DNA of 14,918 nucleotides from Candidatus Pacearchaeota archaeon. Lineage in GTDB: Archaea > Nanobdellota > Nanobdellia > Pacearchaeales > GW2011-AR1. The stretch covers positions 1 to 14,918 of the forward strand of contig JAPLXX010000021.1 in the NCBI GenBank assembly GCA_026395855.1, read 5' to 3'. Of the stretch, positions 14,533 through 14,918 are shown piece after piece. Both the position numbers and the translations under genes were made by a program. The notes under the pieces are model-generated. The model worked only from the letters and a program-made list of their open reading frames with translations. It did not search any database and was not told the origin of the DNA. How positions within the stretch are numbered: position 1 is the first letter of the stretch; the number at the start of each line of letters is the position of its first letter.

Positions 14533-14918
14533 ATGGTACAAACAATAGACATGCAGGATATGCGTTATATGAATTTATTTGAAAGCCTGACCGGTGTTAG
14601 AACCCGCTTTTGCTTTAAGTATAATGAGAGCATAATTTTCTGCGTTCCGAAACCGCTGATTTCAAGAGCTGTCGGAGAAAACGGAAGAAACATAAGAAAA
14701 ATGAGCGAAATACTCGGAAAAAGAATAAGGGTTGTTGCTGCGCCGAGGGGAATTGAAGATGCTGAAGCTTTTATAAGAACCCTGATTATTCCCCTGACAA
14801 TAAAAGATTTTGGAGTAACAGACAGCGAAATAATCGCCGGCGGGGGAAAAAACAAGGCTGCACTGATAGGCAGGAACAAAAGAAGATTTTTGGAGATGCA
14901 GAAAATTGTCAAGGATTT
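14533..14918 (+). CDS. nusA: Archaeal NusA-like transcription factor (3' end outside window)
   Basis: An open frame of 128 codons runs off the window. The protein starts MVQTIDMQDMRYMNLFESLTG. It contains two KH-type RNA-binding modules: PKPLISRAVGENGRNIRKMSEILGKRIRVV (about 39-68, GENG loop at 48-51) and a second with IGRNKRRF (about 112-119). This matches the short archaeal NusA, about 140-150 residues, which consists only of KH domains and lacks the bacterial N-terminal and S1 domains. It probably binds nascent RNA in termination, antitermination or rRNA maturation. Location after rpoA is the standard archaeal order, but here a long gap and a separate promoter intervene. The reverse-strand frame over the same bases is a shadow. 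Confidence 0.88.
   Translation, partial: MVQTIDMQDMRYMNLFESLTGVRTRFCFKYNESIIFCVPKPLISRAVGENGRNIRKMSEILGKRIRVVAAPRGIEDAEAFIRTLIIPLTIKDFGVTDSEIIAGGGKNKAALIGRNKRRFLEMQKIVKD

Noticed and set aside
14565..14912. Reverse-strand open frame over the nusA region
   Set aside because: The forward strand encodes a clear KH-domain protein, and the reverse frame has no recognisable motif.

Overview
The window is archaeal and AT-rich. It carries archaeal/eukaryotic-type RNA polymerase subunits (RpoH, RpoB, RpoA), an archaeal NusA-like KH protein, a tRNA gene with a bulge-helix-bulge intron at position 37/38, and TATA-like elements about 26 bp ahead of several predicted transcript starts. Low GC, very small proteins, short spacers and the divergent polymerase suggest a reduced-genome archaeon of the DPANN type (Pacearchaeota/Woesearchaeota-like). 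That placement is an inference, not something a single residue proves.

Layout. (1) Positions 1-3997 look like a deoxynucleotide-synthesis block: the C-terminal part of a class II (B12-dependent) ribonucleotide reductase cut by the window edge, a thioredoxin-fold protein whose start overlaps the reductase stop, and a large ThyX-like protein with its own TATA element. (2) Positions 4096-4677 hold a classical small thioredoxin and an intron-containing tRNA-Lys(UUU). (3) Positions 4761-5355 hold a toxin-antitoxin pair (DUF2683-like antitoxin, RelE/YafQ-like toxin) with inverted repeats at its promoter. (4) Positions 5420-6402 hold a two-gene membrane operon: a three-helix membrane protein and a secreted-type protein anchored by one C-terminal helix. 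(5) A 71-residue orphan is followed by a strong RNA hairpin. (6) Positions 6903-14233 hold the RNA polymerase operon rpoH - rpoB - unknown 109-aa gene - rpoA. (7) After a 299-nt extremely AT-rich gap, a nusA-like gene runs off the window.

Functional logic. In block 1 the thioredoxin-like protein could re-reduce the reductase, and a ThyX-type enzyme would convert dUMP to dTMP, so the three could act in one dNTP supply line. The polymerase block is the most unusual part. Both large subunits are single unsplit chains. RpoA lacks most of the segment that normally links A' to A''. Its bridge helix and an RpoB active-site motif carry atypical residues. An unrecognised small gene is translationally coupled to rpoB, and the ribosomal protein L30e gene usually found before nusA is absent.
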